Shown here piece after piece: positions 26,635 to 36,100 of a stretch of 64,000 nucleotides of DNA. The stretch is from Moorella mulderi DSM 14980 (lineage in GTDB: Bacteria; Bacillota; DSM-521; Neomoorellales; Neomoorellaceae). The notes beneath the pieces are model-generated. The model worked only from the letters and a program-made list of their open reading frames with translations, ran no database searches and was not told the DNA's origin. The DNA lies in assembly GCF_001594015.1 (NCBI RefSeq), contig NZ_LTBC01000001.1, positions 496,001 through 560,000 of the forward strand, in the 5' to 3' direction. Position 1 is the first letter of the stretch; every line of letters begins with the position of its first letter. The position numbers were made by a program, and so were the translations under genes.

Positions 26635-28014
26635 ATGGCCGAAACGGTGGCCGTTATCCTGGCCGCCGGCCAGGGAAAACGGATGCATTCCCGGCTGCCT
26701 AAGGTGCTGCACCGGGTAGCCGGCCGCAGCCTCTTAGAACACGTCCTAGCGGCAACCAGGCAGGCTGGCATCGAAGATAATATCATTGTCATTGGCCACG
26801 GGGCTGAGGAAGTCAGAGCCGCCCTGGGCCCGGAGCAGAAATACGCCCTCCAGGAGCAGCAACTGGGTACCGGCCATGCCCTGGCCCAGGCCCGGCAGGC
26901 TGCAGGAGAAGCCGCTACCGTCCTGGTCCTTTGCGGTGATACCCCCCTGATCAGGCCGGCTACTTTAAGCGGGCTTTTACACCACCACCAGGCCACGGGA
27001 GCCACTGTTACAATCCTGTCGGCCAGAGTTGCTGATCCTACCGGCTACGGCCGCATTATTCGTGACGGGCAGGGGCAGGTAAAGGGTATAGTCGAAGAGA
27101 GGGATGCCACCCCGGCAGAGAAGGCAATTAATGAAATTAATACCGGTATTTATTGTTTTGCTGCTGCCTTTCTCTGGCCGGCCCTGGCCCGGTTAAAACC
27201 CGATAACGACCAGGGTGAATATTACCTTACCGACGTTGTGGCCCTGGCCGTAAGCCAGGAGCTCCTGGTCCAGACGCTGGTTGCGGGGGACGCCGAGGAG
27301 GTGCTGGGGGTCAATGACCGTGCCCAGCTGGCTGCAGCCGGAGCCGTTTGGCGACGCCGGATCAATACGGCCCTTATGCTTGACGGGGTAACAATCATTG
27401 ACCCGGAAACAACTTATATAGATGTAACGGTGACAATTGGAAAGGATACCATTATATACCCGGGCACTTTCCTTGAGGGACATACTATTATTGGTGCCGG
27501 GTGTTGCCTGGGCCCGGGTACTACCATCCGGGACAGCCAGGTAGGTGATGGCAGTACCGTAATCCACGCCGTAGTCCTGGGGAGCACCATTGGCCCTGAT
27601 TGCCAGGTAGGCCCCTTTGCTTATTTACGGCCGGGGACGGTCCTGGAAGCAGGCGTTAAGGTGGGAGACTTTGTCGAAATCAAGGCTTCGCGGATTGGCC
27701 GGGGTTCCAAGGTGCCGCACCTGACCTACCTGGGCGATGCCACCGTGGGAACGGGGGTAAATATAGGTGCCGGCACCATCACCTGTAATTACGACGGCCG
27801 GCAAAAGTGGCCGACCATTATTGAAGACGGGGCCTTTATTGGCAGCAATACCAACCTGGTCGCCCCCGTCAGGGTAGGGGCCGGGGCCCTGGTGGGTGCC
27901 GGGTCCACCATTACCAAGGATGTACCGGCCGGGGCCCTGGCCCTGGCCCGGGAAAGGCAGGTTAATTTACCCACCAGGGGTAAAAAAGATGACGAAAAAA
28001 GGCAGGAAAAATGA
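26635..28014 (+). CDS. glmU: Bifunctional N-acetylglucosamine-1-phosphate uridyltransferase/glucosamine-1-phosphate acetyltransferase GlmU
   Basis: 459 residues. Makes UDP-N-acetylglucosamine for peptidoglycan and wall polymers. The N-domain (about 1-230) carries [26 protein letters not shown] and LCGDTPLI. The C-domain (about 250-445) is a left-handed beta-helix of hexapeptide repeats with the acetyl-CoA and catalytic-His region [18 protein letters not shown] and [15 protein letters not shown] 26635 follows GGAGGAGATC. The glmU-prs order is the same as in Bacillus. Confidence 0.97.
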   Translation: MAETVAVILAAGQGKRMHSRLPKVLHRVAGRSLLEHVLAATRQAGIEDNIIVIGHGAEEVRAALGPEQKYALQEQQLGTGHALAQARQAAGEAATVLVLCGDTPLIRPATLSGLLHHHQATGATVTILSARVADPTGYGRIIRDGQGQVKGIVEERDATPAEKAINEINTGIYCFAAAFLWPALARLKPDNDQGEYYLTDVVALAVSQELLVQTLVAGDAEEVLGVNDRAQLAAAGAVWRRRINTALMLDGVTIIDPETTYIDVTVTIGKDTIIYPGTFLEGHTIIGAGCCLGPGTTIRDSQVGDGSTVIHAVVLGSTIGPDCQVGPFAYLRPGTVLEAGVKVGDFVEIKASRIGRGSKVPHLTYLGDATVGTGVNIGAGTITCNYDGRQKWPTIIEDGAFIGSNTNLVAPVRVGAGALVGAGSTITKDVPAGALALARERQVNLPTRGKKDDEKRQEK

Positions 28015-28082
28015 TAAAAAAAGCGAAGTAAACACAGAGTTAAACCTTTTTCCCTGGAACCTGGAGGTTATTAAAAAAGAAA

Positions 28083-29030
28083 ATGGAAACAGAAAGCGCA
28101 CGTTTAAAAATCGTTACCGGCAATGCTAACCCGGAGCTGGCCCGGGAGATTGGCGCCTACCTGGGCGTACCCCTGGGAGCGGCCAAGGTTAAACGCTTCA
28201 GCGATGGTGAAATTAATATTGCCATCGATGAAAGCGTACGAGGGGAAGATGTTTTTGTCATCCAGCCTACCTGTGAGCCAGTCAATGACAACCTGATGGA
28301 GCTTTTAATCTTGATTGACGCTTTACGGCGGGCTTCGGCCTGGCGCATTACCGCCGTGGTACCCTATTATGGCTATGCCCGCCAGGAACGCAAGACCCGG
28401 GCCCGAGAACCTATCTCAGCCAAGCTGGTAGCCAACTTGATTACCGCTGCCGGAGCTGACCGGGTATTGACCATGGATCTCCATGCGGCGGCCATCCAGG
28501 GTTTCTTCGATATCCCGGTGGACCACCTGACGGCAGTGCCTATACTCGCCGATTATTTCAACAGCAAGGGTTTTGACCGGGCTGTAGTAGTCTCCCCGGA
28601 CCTGGGGGGAGTAACCCGGGCGCGCAATTTTGCCGAACGCATCGGGGCGGAAATTGCCATCATCGACAAGCGGCGCCCGGCCCCCAATGTGGCTGAGATT
28701 ATGAATCTGATCGGTGATGTTAAAAATAAAACGGTCATCATGATTGATGACCTCATCGATACGGCGGGGACCATTTGTCTCGGGGCCAGGGCTCTACTAG
28801 AGCATGGCGCCAGGGCCGTCTACGCCTGCTGTACCCACCCGGTACTTTCCGGGCCGGCCAGGGAACGCCTGGCGGCAGCGCCGCTGCAGGAAGTAGTCGT
28901 TTGTAACACTATTCCCGTACCGGAAAGCAAGGAAATAACCCGGTTACGTCGCCTTTCAGTAGCTCCCCTCCTGGGCGAAGCCATTATTCGCATCCACAAG
29001 GACCTGTCCGTCAGTAAACTTTTCGACTAG
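28083..29030 (+). CDS. prs: Ribose-phosphate pyrophosphokinase (PRPP synthase)
   Basis: 315 residues, class I PRPP synthase. It transfers pyrophosphate from ATP to ribose-5-phosphate, feeding purine, pyrimidine, His, Trp and NAD synthesis. Visible: the flexible-loop [45 protein letters not shown], and the PRPP-binding loop [12 protein letters not shown]. The nearest strong ribosome site, GGAGG at 28063-28067, is 15 bases from the ATG, unusually far; no closer in-frame start is evident. Its stop overlaps the convergent PRC-barrel gene by 4 bases. Confidence 0.97.
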   Translation: METESARLKIVTGNANPELAREIGAYLGVPLGAAKVKRFSDGEINIAIDESVRGEDVFVIQPTCEPVNDNLMELLILIDALRRASAWRITAVVPYYGYARQERKTRAREPISAKLVANLITAAGADRVLTMDLHAAAIQGFFDIPVDHLTAVPILADYFNSKGFDRAVVVSPDLGGVTRARNFAERIGAEIAIIDKRRPAPNVAEIMNLIGDVKNKTVIMIDDLIDTAGTICLGARALLEHGARAVYACCTHPVLSGPARERLAAAPLQEVVVCNTIPVPESKEITRLRRLSVAPLLGEAIIRIHKDLSVSKLFD

Positions 29031-29689
29031 TTCATATCCCCCGTGGGCGGGTCGTCATTTTTTTTGCGGCCAAAGGGCAGGCGTTGCCGGTAACGGTTGA
29101 AGGCCTCAGTTGCCCTGTGGGTAATCCCGCCAGCGACCTCGAGGGCTTTGCCGGCGCTGGCGATGGTTTCCTGCCATTTGACGTTTAACAGGCCCCCGGG
29201 TTTCTGCAGGGATTCTTCAGCCCCTGCCCTGGCTATCAGGGCGTCCCGGCCGCAGGTGATGATTTGGGCAGTTTCCAGGCTCCTGGTTCCATGGAGGAGG
29301 CCGCTTTTAATATCCAGGTAATAAATCTTGCCGTCCTGGGGGTCGAAGCGAAAGTCATCTACGGTACCCAGGACGGTACCTTCCTCCGTAATAACCCTGG
29401 CACCAAGCAGGGGGAGGGGATGTTTGGCCAGGGCCTCCAGTTCCGGCAGGGAACTTAATTTTACCACGGCACTGGCCTGGTCTACGGTGACGGCATGGTT
29501 ACCGACGCTTTTGACATGGCTGTAAGGGATTACAGGCTGTTCCTTAAACCATCCTTTACGGTCTACGGTGAAAGCAGCAATGGCCATTCTTTGCTGGTCA
29601 ATTAAGAGGCGTTTGATGCGCCCCAGCTGGTGGCCATCGGCCAGGCTGACTACGGGCATCCCCATGAGCTTCTTGCTGGTATAAAACAT
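29027..29689 (-). CDS. PRC-barrel domain protein
   Basis: 220 residues, two PRC-barrel repeats: about 1-80 ([40 protein letters not shown]) and about 90-160 ([39 protein letters not shown]). A linker and a basic tail ([14 protein letters not shown]) follow. PRC-barrels are small beta folds used in RNA processing (RimM) and photosynthetic and sporulation proteins; the exact role here is unknown. Start ATG 29689 follows GGGAGGTGAGCA. It is convergent with prs, with a 4-base overlap, and no terminator separates them. Confidence 0.8.
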   Translation of the reverse strand: MFYTSKKLMGMPVVSLADGHQLGRIKRLLIDQQRMAIAAFTVDRKGWFKEQPVIPYSHVKSVGNHAVTVDQASAVVKLSSLPELEALAKHPLPLLGARVITEEGTVLGTVDDFRFDPQDGKIYYLDIKSGLLHGTRSLETAQIITCGRDALIARAGAEESLQKPGGLLNVKWQETIASAGKALEVAGGITHRATEAFNRYRQRLPFGRKKNDDPPTGDMN

Positions 29690-29792
29690 CCTTGCTCACC
29701 TCCCGGCTTATAACATGCTTATTCAGCCGGGAAGGGGTTTATGCTGTTTCCAGGTAGGCTAAACTTAAATATAGTGAAAGGAGTTGGGATTG

Positions 29793-30419
29793 ATGCAAGT
29801 CCAGACACTGGTAGTAGAAGTGCGGCCTGACACTGGTAAACAGTTGGCCCGGCGCTTACGCCGGCAGGGGAAATTACCCGGGGTTATTTATGGGAAAAAA
29901 GCAGGTAATATACCTCTGGCCATTCCCCTTAAAGAACTGGAACGGATTCTCACCCGGGAAGGGGAAAATGCTTTACTTAAGGTTATAGTGACCGGGAACG
30001 GGAAAGAAAAAGAATTTGCCGCGGTAATCAGGGAGGTCCAGCGTCACCCCATCAAAGGTGTAATCACCCACGCGGACCTTTACCAGATTTCCCTGGATGA
30101 AAAAATCAGAGCTACTGTACCGGTCATCCTGGAAGGGGAAGCTAAAGGTGTTGAACAAGGCGGCATCCTCCAGTACGGCCTGCGGGAGGTGGAGGTCGAG
30201 GGCCTGCCCGCCGACCTGCCGGAGGGCATAACTGTTGATATCAGTAACCTTGGCGTGGGAGAACACCTGGCGGTGGCCGACCTTAAAGCGCCGCCGGGAG
30301 TAAAAATCCTTTCCGAACCGGAGGCGGTAATCGCCACGGTGGTAACTACCCGGGCCGTGGAAGCAGAAGAAGGCGCTGCGACGCCGGCGGGAGAAGGAGA
30401 AACGCCGGCAGCAGAATAA
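29793..30419 (+). CDS. rplY: Ribosomal protein bL25 (CTC/general stress form)
   Basis: 208 residues, long two-domain form. The N-domain binds 5S rRNA (RPDTGKQLARRLRRQGKLPGV, VIREVQRHPIKGVITHADLY). The C-terminal TL5/CTC beta domain (about 95-185) ends in an Ala/Glu-rich acidic tail. Related to Bacillus Ctc. ATG 29793 is 9 bases from AGGAG, while TTG 29784 would touch it. It sits directly upstream of pth, as in Bacillus (ctc-pth-mfd order), and the two are co-transcribed with only 4 bases between. Confidence 0.95.
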   Translation: MQVQTLVVEVRPDTGKQLARRLRRQGKLPGVIYGKKAGNIPLAIPLKELERILTREGENALLKVIVTGNGKEKEFAAVIREVQRHPIKGVITHADLYQISLDEKIRATVPVILEGEAKGVEQGGILQYGLREVEVEGLPADLPEGITVDISNLGVGEHLAVADLKAPPGVKILSEPEAVIATVVTTRAVEAEEGAATPAGEGETPAAE

Positions 30420-30423
30420 GCCG

Positions 30424-31035
30424 GTGAAGATAACTAGAGTTGGGGGCGCTAATTTGCCGGTGCAGATGGTGGTGGGCCTGGGCAATCCCGGGCCCCGTTA
30501 TGAAACGACCCGGCACAATGCGGGTTTTATGGTCCTTGATCTCCTGGCCGGCGAACTGGGAATTAACTTTAATTCCAGCCGTCACCAGGCGTTCATCGGC
30601 CGGGGGATGGTAGGGGAAAGGCGGGTCCTCCTGGTCAAGCCCCAGACCTTTATGAATAATAGCGGCCAGGCCGTTGCCCCCCTGGCGCGCTGGTACGGTA
30701 TCGCCCCGGCTGAAATGGTGATTGTTCACGATGACCTGGACCTGGCGCCGGGGCGGATGCGTATCAGGCCGGGGGGCAGTTCCGGCGGTCACCGCGGTTT
30801 GCAGTCGATTATCACCGCCCTGGGGACAACGGCCATACCAAGGTTAAAAATAGGTATTGGCCGGCCGCAAGAGGGGGAAAATGTAGTTGACTACGTGTTA
30901 CGGCCCTTCAGTGAAGGCGACTGGGCCCTGGTGGGCCCGGTCCTCCTGAAGGCGGCCCGGGCCCTCCGTTTCCTCCTGGAAGGAGGGGGACTCGAGGAGG
31001 CCATGAACCGTTTTAATAGCCGGAGGGAACGCTAA
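30424..31035 (+). CDS. pth: Peptidyl-tRNA hydrolase
   Basis: 203 residues. Cleaves peptidyl-tRNA that has dropped off ribosomes. Family signatures: VVGLGNPGPRYETTRHNAGFM containing the catalytic His and the Asn of RHNAG, KPQTFMNNSGQAV, VIVHDDLDLAPG with the catalytic Asp, and GGSSGGHRGLQSI. GTG 30424 would add about 14 residues before the conserved core; ATG 30466 is an internal alternative that gives the more common N-terminus. Ends 31 bases before the PrsW-like gene. Confidence 0.95.
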   Translation: MKITRVGGANLPVQMVVGLGNPGPRYETTRHNAGFMVLDLLAGELGINFNSSRHQAFIGRGMVGERRVLLVKPQTFMNNSGQAVAPLARWYGIAPAEMVIVHDDLDLAPGRMRIRPGGSSGGHRGLQSIITALGTTAIPRLKIGIGRPQEGENVVDYVLRPFSEGDWALVGPVLLKAARALRFLLEGGGLEEAMNRFNSRRER

Positions 31036-31066
31036 CTCCCAGGGAGACTCCTGCAGGGGTTAAGCC

Positions 31067-31495
31067 ATGATTTTTCTTAAAACCTTGCTGGTAGGCCTTA
31101 TGGCAGCCCTGGTAGCGTGGGCGGTTAACTACGTGCTCCTGGGGCTGGGGTTTAATAATAGAGCCATCCTCACTTTATTAGGACCCCTTGGGGAAGAAAT
31201 CCTGAAGACAGGCCTGGCCCTGTTGACAGGGACTTCCCTGGCCGGTGTTCACAGCGTGTTTGGTCTCGCTGAAGCAGCCTGGGAACTGGCCGGCGCACCT
31301 CCAGCAAAGGGGCCCCCGAAATTAAAACCGGCCCTGGCGGCCGTGGCAGGTCATTCCTTTTTTGGCCTGCTGGCATCTTTAGCTTACGCTCGTTCCGGCC
31401 GGGCCGACGTAGCCCTGGCTACTGGTTTCCTGGCTCACCTGGCCTGGAACCAGGTGATTTTGACCCTGCATTCCTTTTTAAATTATAAAACTTGA
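31067..31495 (+). CDS. Small membrane protein with PrsW-type intramembrane protease motifs
   Basis: 142 residues, about four membrane segments. The conserved residues of PrsW-family intramembrane metalloproteases appear in order: GEEILK (E43, E44, K47), FGLAEA (F65-E69), GHSFFG (H96) and HLAWN (H124, N128). Full PrsW proteins are 200 residues or more; this one is a minimal core. In Bacillus PrsW makes site-1 cleavage of the anti-sigma factor RsiW. No anti-sigma factor is encoded nearby, so the substrate is unknown, and a non-proteolytic role is possible. It ends inside the mfd promoter. Confidence 0.6.
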   Translation: MIFLKTLLVGLMAALVAWAVNYVLLGLGFNNRAILTLLGPLGEEILKTGLALLTGTSLAGVHSVFGLAEAAWELAGAPPAKGPPKLKPALAAVAGHSFFGLLASLAYARSGRADVALATGFLAHLAWNQVILTLHSFLNYKT

Positions 31496-31521
31496 CTTCT
31501 TTCCCAGGGGCAGAATATAAT
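31492..31521 (+). promoter_or_regulatory. Sigma-A promoter of mfd
   Basis: TTGACT (31492-31497), 18-base spacer, perfect TATAAT (31516-31521), overlapping the stop codon of the upstream gene. The transcript carries a roughly 90-base leader before mfd. Confidence 0.75.
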
Positions 31522-31550
31522 AAATACTGGATGAGGAGTGTTGTGCGGAG

Positions 31551-31619
31551 ATGAGGCCCTGGAAAAAGGGCCTTTTCTTAATCAACAAAAGCTTGCTTAC
31601 TGGTTGGAGTGCAGTATAA
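31551..31619 (+). CDS. Possible 22-codon leader peptide of mfd
   Basis: ATG 31551 opens a short frame (MRPWKKGLFLINKSLL...) that runs through the leader terminator and stops at TAA 31617-31619, immediately before the mfd ATG. A GCGGAG touches its start and GAGGAG lies 12 bases upstream, so initiation is uncertain. Translation would melt the hairpin and deliver ribosomes to mfd. Not recognised from any family. Confidence 0.3.
   Translation: MRPWKKGLFLINKSLLTGWSAV
31554..31579 (+). terminator. Leader terminator/attenuator before mfd
   Basis: AGGCCCT (31554-31560), 6-base loop, AGGGCCT (31567-31573), then TTTTCTT, all between the mfd promoter and its start codon. Confidence 0.7.
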
Positions 31620-34600
31620 ATGCATAATTATGGTATATTGCAAATTGTCAGAGATAGTTCTCAATTTCACAGCATAGTAAAGGGCTTCAACCAGGGCCTG
31701 GCGGAGCAGCAGATCTACGGCCTACCAGAGGGTTTAAAGGGGTTGTGGCTGGCAGCCATGCTCCTCGATTACCACCCTATCCTGGTGGTTACAGCCGGAA
31801 GCGATGAGGCCGGGCGCCTGGTAGCTGACATTGATTCCTTCTGGCCGGGGTCAGGCACCGGCTATCTGCCGGCGGCGGAACTCCTGCCGGTGGAGGTATA
31901 CGCCCACAGCCCGGAACTGGCGGGCCAGCGCCTTAAAGCCCTGACGGACATGGTCAGCGGGCGGATACGGCTCCTGCTGGTTCCGGTGGAGGCTTTGCTC
32001 CAGAAACTGCCGCCGCCGGAGATTTTAAAGCAGGCCCTCCTGACCCTGGAAATAGGCCAGGTAATTGACCGTGAGGCTCTTCTGGAGAGGTTAATCGCCC
32101 TTGGTTACCGGCGGCAGGAAGTAGTGGAAGCCCCCGGCCAGCTGGCCGCCCGGGGGGGCATTATTGATATCTATCCCCTGGGTGCCCGGGAACCGGTACG
32201 TTTAGAATTATTTGGCGATGAAATTGATTCTCTCCGTTACTTCGACCCGGATACCCAGCGTTCGGTGGCGGAGACGCGGGCCGTAACCCTGGGGCCGGCC
32301 CGGGAGGTTCTCCCGCCCCAGGACATCAAAGCCGGGCTGGAGGCTTTGCAGGCCGAATTTTCCCAGACCTATACTGCCTTGCGCAACCGCCAGCCCCAGG
32401 CAGCCCGGGAGTTAAAAGAAAGGGTCCAGAATCTAATGGCCCGGCTGGAGGAGGGAGACTGGCCGGAAGGTATTGACCAGCTCCAGGCCCTTTTTTACCC
32501 GCGCCTGGCTACCCTTTTCGATTACTTCCCGCACCCGCCCCTGGTGGTCCTTGATGACCCGGCGCGTTTGCAGGAAGAAATGCGCCGGCGGGAACAGCAA
32601 CGCCTGGGGGTTTTTACTGAAATGCTGGCCGGCGGCCTGGCTTTACCTTCCCAGGGGCAGGCCTACCTGGAAACGGGCGAACTGGAGCGTCTTTTCAGTC
32701 GCTACCAGCGCCTCTACTTTTCCTTGTTACCCCGGCGGGCGCCGGGGACCAGTCCCCGGCAAGCCATCGGCGTCGGCGCCCAGTCCATCCCGGCCTTCCA
32801 GGGCCGGATGAATTTGCTTGTTGACGAACTCAGCCGCTGGCGGCGGGATGGCTACCGTACCATTCTTATGGCAGCCGACCCGGACCGGGTGGCCGGCTTG
32901 CGCCAGGCCCTGGCTGACCAGGGTATAGCCTGCCAGGCCCTGAATGAAGTGGCTGCCGTTCCCGAGGGCGGGCAGGTACTCATTGTGCCGGGACGCCTGC
33001 GCCAGGGCTTTTCCTGGCCCGAAATGCGGCTGGCCGTCCTGGGGGACACGGAAATTTATGGCGGGGTTAAAAGGCCGCGCCGGCCTAAGGTGGCCAGGGA
33101 AGGCAGCAAAATCACCTCTTTTAACGATCTCCGGGAAGGTGATTACGTCGTCCATGTCCACCACGGTATTGGCCGGTACCTGGGCCTGAAGCAACTGGAG
33201 GTGGGAGGGGTCAAAAAGGACTACCTCCTCATCCAATACGCCGGCCAGGACCGCCTCTATGTACCCATTGATCAGGTTTCCCTGGTACAAAAATACGTCG
33301 GGGCTGAAGGTCATGTGCCCCGCCTGTACCGCCTGGGAGGCAATGAATGGCATAAGGTCAAGAGCCGGGTCCAGGAAGCTGTCCAGGCCATGGCCGAGGA
33401 ATTGCTGGAACTCTATGCCAAACGAGAGGCCATCCCAGGGTATGCCTTTTCGCCCGATACGCCCTGGCAGCGGGAATTTGAAGAAGCCTTTCCCTACACA
33501 GAGACGCCGGACCAGCTCAAGGCCATCGCTGAAGTCAAGGCGGATATGGAGAAACCCAGGCCCATGGACCGCCTCCTCTGCGGCGATGTCGGTTATGGCA
33601 AGACGGAGGTAGCCATGCGGGCAACCTTTAAAGCTGTCATGGACGGCAAGCAGGTGGCCGTCCTGGTGCCGACAACCATCCTCGCCCAGCAGCATTATAA
33701 TACCTTTAAGTCGCGCTTTGCGCCTTTCCCGGTAAAGATAGCCGTCCTAAGTCGTTTTTGTTCCCTAGGGGAGCAAAAACGGGTTGTTAAGGCTTTAAAA
33801 AGGGGTGAAGTGGATATTGTCATTGGCACCCACCGCCTGTTGTCCGGTGATGTCTCCTTCAAGGACCTGGGCCTGGTCATCATTGATGAGGAACAGCGCT
33901 TTGGCGTGGCTCATAAAGAAAAGTTAAAGAAAATGCGTTACAGCGTTGATGTCCTGACCATGACGGCCACCCCCATTCCCCGCACCCTGCACATGGCCCT
34001 GGCCGGCGTCCGCAACATGAGCCTGATTGAAACGCCGCCGGAAGACCGCTTTCCCGTCCAGACCTATGTGGTGGAGTACAGCCCGGAGCTGGTACGGGAG
34101 GCCATCCGCAGGGAACTGGACCGCGGCGGCCAGGTTTACTTTGTTCACAACCGGGTGGCAGATATTGACCGCTTCGCCTATCACGTCCAGCAGCTGGTAC
34201 CGGAAGCCCGGGTGGGGGTAGGCCACGGCCAGATGGAGGAAAGGGAACTGGAAAAGGTCATGCTGGACTTTATCGAAGGCCGTTACGATGTGCTGGTCTG
34301 TACCACCATTGTGGAAAACGGCCTCGATATCCCCAATGTCAACACCCTCATTGTTGACGAGAGCGATAGTTTCGGCCTGGCCCAGCTTTACCAGCTCCGC
34401 GGCCGGGTTGGCCGGACCAACCGCCTGGCCTATGCCTATTTCACCTACCGGCCGGACAAAGTCCTGGGTGAAGTGGCCGAAAAGCGCCTGGCTGCCATCC
34501 GGGAATTTACGGCCTTTGGCTCGGGGTATAAAATTGCCCTCAGGGACCTGCAGATCCGGGGCGCAGGGAACCTCCTGGGACCCGAACAACATGGGCACAT

Positions 34601-35174
34601 GCTGGCCGTAGGCTTTGACCTCTACTGCCAGCTCCTGGAGGAAGCCGTGCAAAAATTAAAACGCCAGCGAGGCGAAGCCCTGCCGGAAATGAGACCGGTG
34701 GCAGCCTCCCCGGCGGCCCCCGTGGAATTAACGGTGGATACTTTCTTGAGCGACGAGTATATCCCCGATGCTGCCTTGAAGATGGAAATCTACCACCGCC
34801 TGACGGCGGCCAGGGATTTAAACGAAGTCGAAGATATTGCCAGCGAAATGGAAGACCGCTATGGCCGGCCACCGGTAGAGGCGCAAAATCTTTTAAGCCT
34901 GACCCGGGTGCGCCTCCTGGCCCAGGAAGTTGGCGTAACCAGTGTGCACCAGAAGGGCAGGGAAGTAGAATTGAGTTTGGGCCAGCATCACGCCCTGCGG
35001 GGCGAAAGGCTGCTGCAGCTGACCCAGTATTTTCCCCGCAAGCTCTCCTTTTCTTCTGCCGGCGGTTTGACCATCAGGGTGCGGACGGGGGGCCTGGACC
35101 AGCAGGGGTTGCTGGCTTTACTGGAAGATGTCCTGACTAGGATTAAATACCTGGTCGCTGAAGCGGCAGGCTAA
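31620..35174 (+). CDS. mfd: Transcription-repair coupling factor Mfd
   Basis: 1184 residues, full length. Removes RNA polymerase stalled at lesions and recruits UvrA. Domains in order: UvrB-like N-terminal part (about 25-340), linker, RNA-polymerase-interacting domain (about 490-570; GDYVVHVHHGIGRYLG), and a RecG-like helicase (about 600-960) with Walker A CGDVGYGKTEVAMRA, the DEEQRFG motif II, TATPIPRTL and motif VI QLRGRVGR. A C-terminal autoinhibitory TRCF domain (about 1020-1120) follows. ATG 31620 directly follows the stop of a possible leader peptide; TTGGAGTG is upstream. Order pth-(prsW-like)-mfd-spoVT-mazG matches Bacillus with one insertion. Confidence 0.97.
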   Translation: MHNYGILQIVRDSSQFHSIVKGFNQGLAEQQIYGLPEGLKGLWLAAMLLDYHPILVVTAGSDEAGRLVADIDSFWPGSGTGYLPAAELLPVEVYAHSPELAGQRLKALTDMVSGRIRLLLVPVEALLQKLPPPEILKQALLTLEIGQVIDREALLERLIALGYRRQEVVEAPGQLAARGGIIDIYPLGAREPVRLELFGDEIDSLRYFDPDTQRSVAETRAVTLGPAREVLPPQDIKAGLEALQAEFSQTYTALRNRQPQAARELKERVQNLMARLEEGDWPEGIDQLQALFYPRLATLFDYFPHPPLVVLDDPARLQEEMRRREQQRLGVFTEMLAGGLALPSQGQAYLETGELERLFSRYQRLYFSLLPRRAPGTSPRQAIGVGAQSIPAFQGRMNLLVDELSRWRRDGYRTILMAADPDRVAGLRQALADQGIACQALNEVAAVPEGGQVLIVPGRLRQGFSWPEMRLAVLGDTEIYGGVKRPRRPKVAREGSKITSFNDLREGDYVVHVHHGIGRYLGLKQLEVGGVKKDYLLIQYAGQDRLYVPIDQVSLVQKYVGAEGHVPRLYRLGGNEWHKVKSRVQEAVQAMAEELLELYAKREAIPGYAFSPDTPWQREFEEAFPYTETPDQLKAIAEVKADMEKPRPMDRLLCGDVGYGKTEVAMRATFKAVMDGKQVAVLVPTTILAQQHYNTFKSRFAPFPVKIAVLSRFCSLGEQKRVVKALKRGEVDIVIGTHRLLSGDVSFKDLGLVIIDEEQRFGVAHKEKLKKMRYSVDVLTMTATPIPRTLHMALAGVRNMSLIETPPEDRFPVQTYVVEYSPELVREAIRRELDRGGQVYFVHNRVADIDRFAYHVQQLVPEARVGVGHGQMEERELEKVMLDFIEGRYDVLVCTTIVENGLDIPNVNTLIVDESDSFGLAQLYQLRGRVGRTNRLAYAYFTYRPDKVLGEVAEKRLAAIREFTAFGSGYKIALRDLQIRGAGNLLGPEQHGHMLAVGFDLYCQLLEEAVQKLKRQRGEALPEMRPVAASPAAPVELTVDTFLSDEYIPDAALKMEIYHRLTAARDLNEVEDIASEMEDRYGRPPVEAQNLLSLTRVRLLAQEVGVTSVHQKGREVELSLGQHHALRGERLLQLTQYFPRKLSFSSAGGLTIRVRTGGLDQQGLLALLEDVLTRIKYLVAEAAG

Positions 35175-35262
35175 AGGGGATTATTATATGCTGTATTATG
35201 CTGGCCGCCCTGGTAGTTCTCAACCTGGTTTCTACAGCCGAAAATTTAATTTTTCTAATAGG

Positions 35263-35293
35263 GCGGTGCGAAGTGGCATATAGTTCGTACCGC
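35263..35293. repeat. Hairpin between mfd and spoVT
   Basis: GCGGTGCGAA (35263-35272) pairs with TTCGTACCGC (35284-35293), one G-U pair, 11-base loop. No T-run follows. It may mark the mfd mRNA end. The rest of 35175-35465 holds the spoVT promoter; a 68-codon frame here shows no family features. Confidence 0.5.
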
Positions 35294-35372
35294 TCTTGCC
35301 ATAAATGTTTAGTTTTTGCCCGGAAGCCGGATTTTATCCATGGTACCAGTTCTAGAAAAGGCAGGGAAAAAA

Positions 35373-35403
35373 TGAATAAACCATCTGGATGGATTATATA
35401 CTA
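35373..35403 (+). promoter_or_regulatory. Sigma-G-type promoter of spoVT
   Basis: TGAATA (35373-35378), 18-base spacer, TATACTA (35397-35403) fits the forespore sigma-G/F pattern (TGAATA-N17/18-CATACTA) with one change in the -10. Bacillus spoVT is sigma-G dependent. Confidence 0.65.
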
Positions 35404-35465
35404 ACAGTGAAAGCTAATCCTTGAAAGGGTTACCCGGAAAAAGGGTAAAGGGGGGATAGACAGCA

Positions 35466-36017
35466 GTGAAAGCAACAGGCATTGTACGGCGTATTGACGA
35501 TCTAGGACGTGTGGTAATACCCAAGGAAATCAGACGCACCTTGCGGATTCGCGAAGGTGATCCACTGGAAATCTTCGTTGACCGTGAAGGCGAGGTAATT
35601 TTAAAAAAATACTCGCCTATTGGTGAACTGGGAGATTTTGCCAAGGAATATGCAGATTCGCTCCATGAAGCCATCGGGCATATAGCCTGTATTGCTGACC
35701 GGGACAACATTATTGCGGTAGCCGGTGCCCCCAAAAAGGAATTCCTGGATAAACCCATTGGGCCAGCAGTAGAAAAGGTCATGGAAGACCGTAAACCTGT
35801 GCTAATTAACTCCCCAACGGAAGACCTGTTCCCCATTGACGGTGAAGGAGAGGCCTATAAATTTACGGCCGAAGTTATTGCTCCCATAATTGCCGAGGGT
35901 GATCCCATCGGGGCGGTAATTATCTGCTCCCGGGAGCCAGGGGTGAAAATGGGGGATATGGAGCTGAAGCTGGCCGAGACGGCGGCAGGCTTCCTGGCCA
36001 AACAAATGGAACAATAA
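35466..36017 (+). CDS. spoVT: Stage V sporulation regulator SpoVT
   Basis: 183 residues. The N-terminal AbrB-type swapped-hairpin DNA-binding domain (KATGIVRRIDDLGRVVIPKE, EIRRTLRIREGDPLEIFVD) is followed by a GAF-like C-terminal domain (about 60-180). In Bacillus it tunes forespore sigma-G genes and spore germination properties. GTG 35466 follows a GGGGGGAT site. A sigma-G-type promoter stands about 60 bases upstream and a strong terminator closes the gene, so it is monocistronic. Confidence 0.97.
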   Translation: MKATGIVRRIDDLGRVVIPKEIRRTLRIREGDPLEIFVDREGEVILKKYSPIGELGDFAKEYADSLHEAIGHIACIADRDNIIAVAGAPKKEFLDKPIGPAVEKVMEDRKPVLINSPTEDLFPIDGEGEAYKFTAEVIAPIIAEGDPIGAVIICSREPGVKMGDMELKLAETAAGFLAKQMEQ

Positions 36018-36019
36018 CA

Positions 36020-36047
36020 GCGGCGCCCCGGCGCCGCTTTCTTTTTA
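36020..36047 (+). terminator. Terminator of spoVT
   Basis: AGCGGCGCC (36020-36028) pairs with GGCGCCGCT (36031-36039), then TTCTTTTT. Confidence 0.9.
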
Positions 36048-36100
36048 GCCGGATGTTGTGGTACAATAAAACGGTACTCTTTTCCTGTGAGGCGAGGTAG

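Noticed and set aside
35198-35404. 68-codon frame after mfd
   Set aside because: No ribosome site, no family features, and it covers the hairpin and the spoVT promoter.
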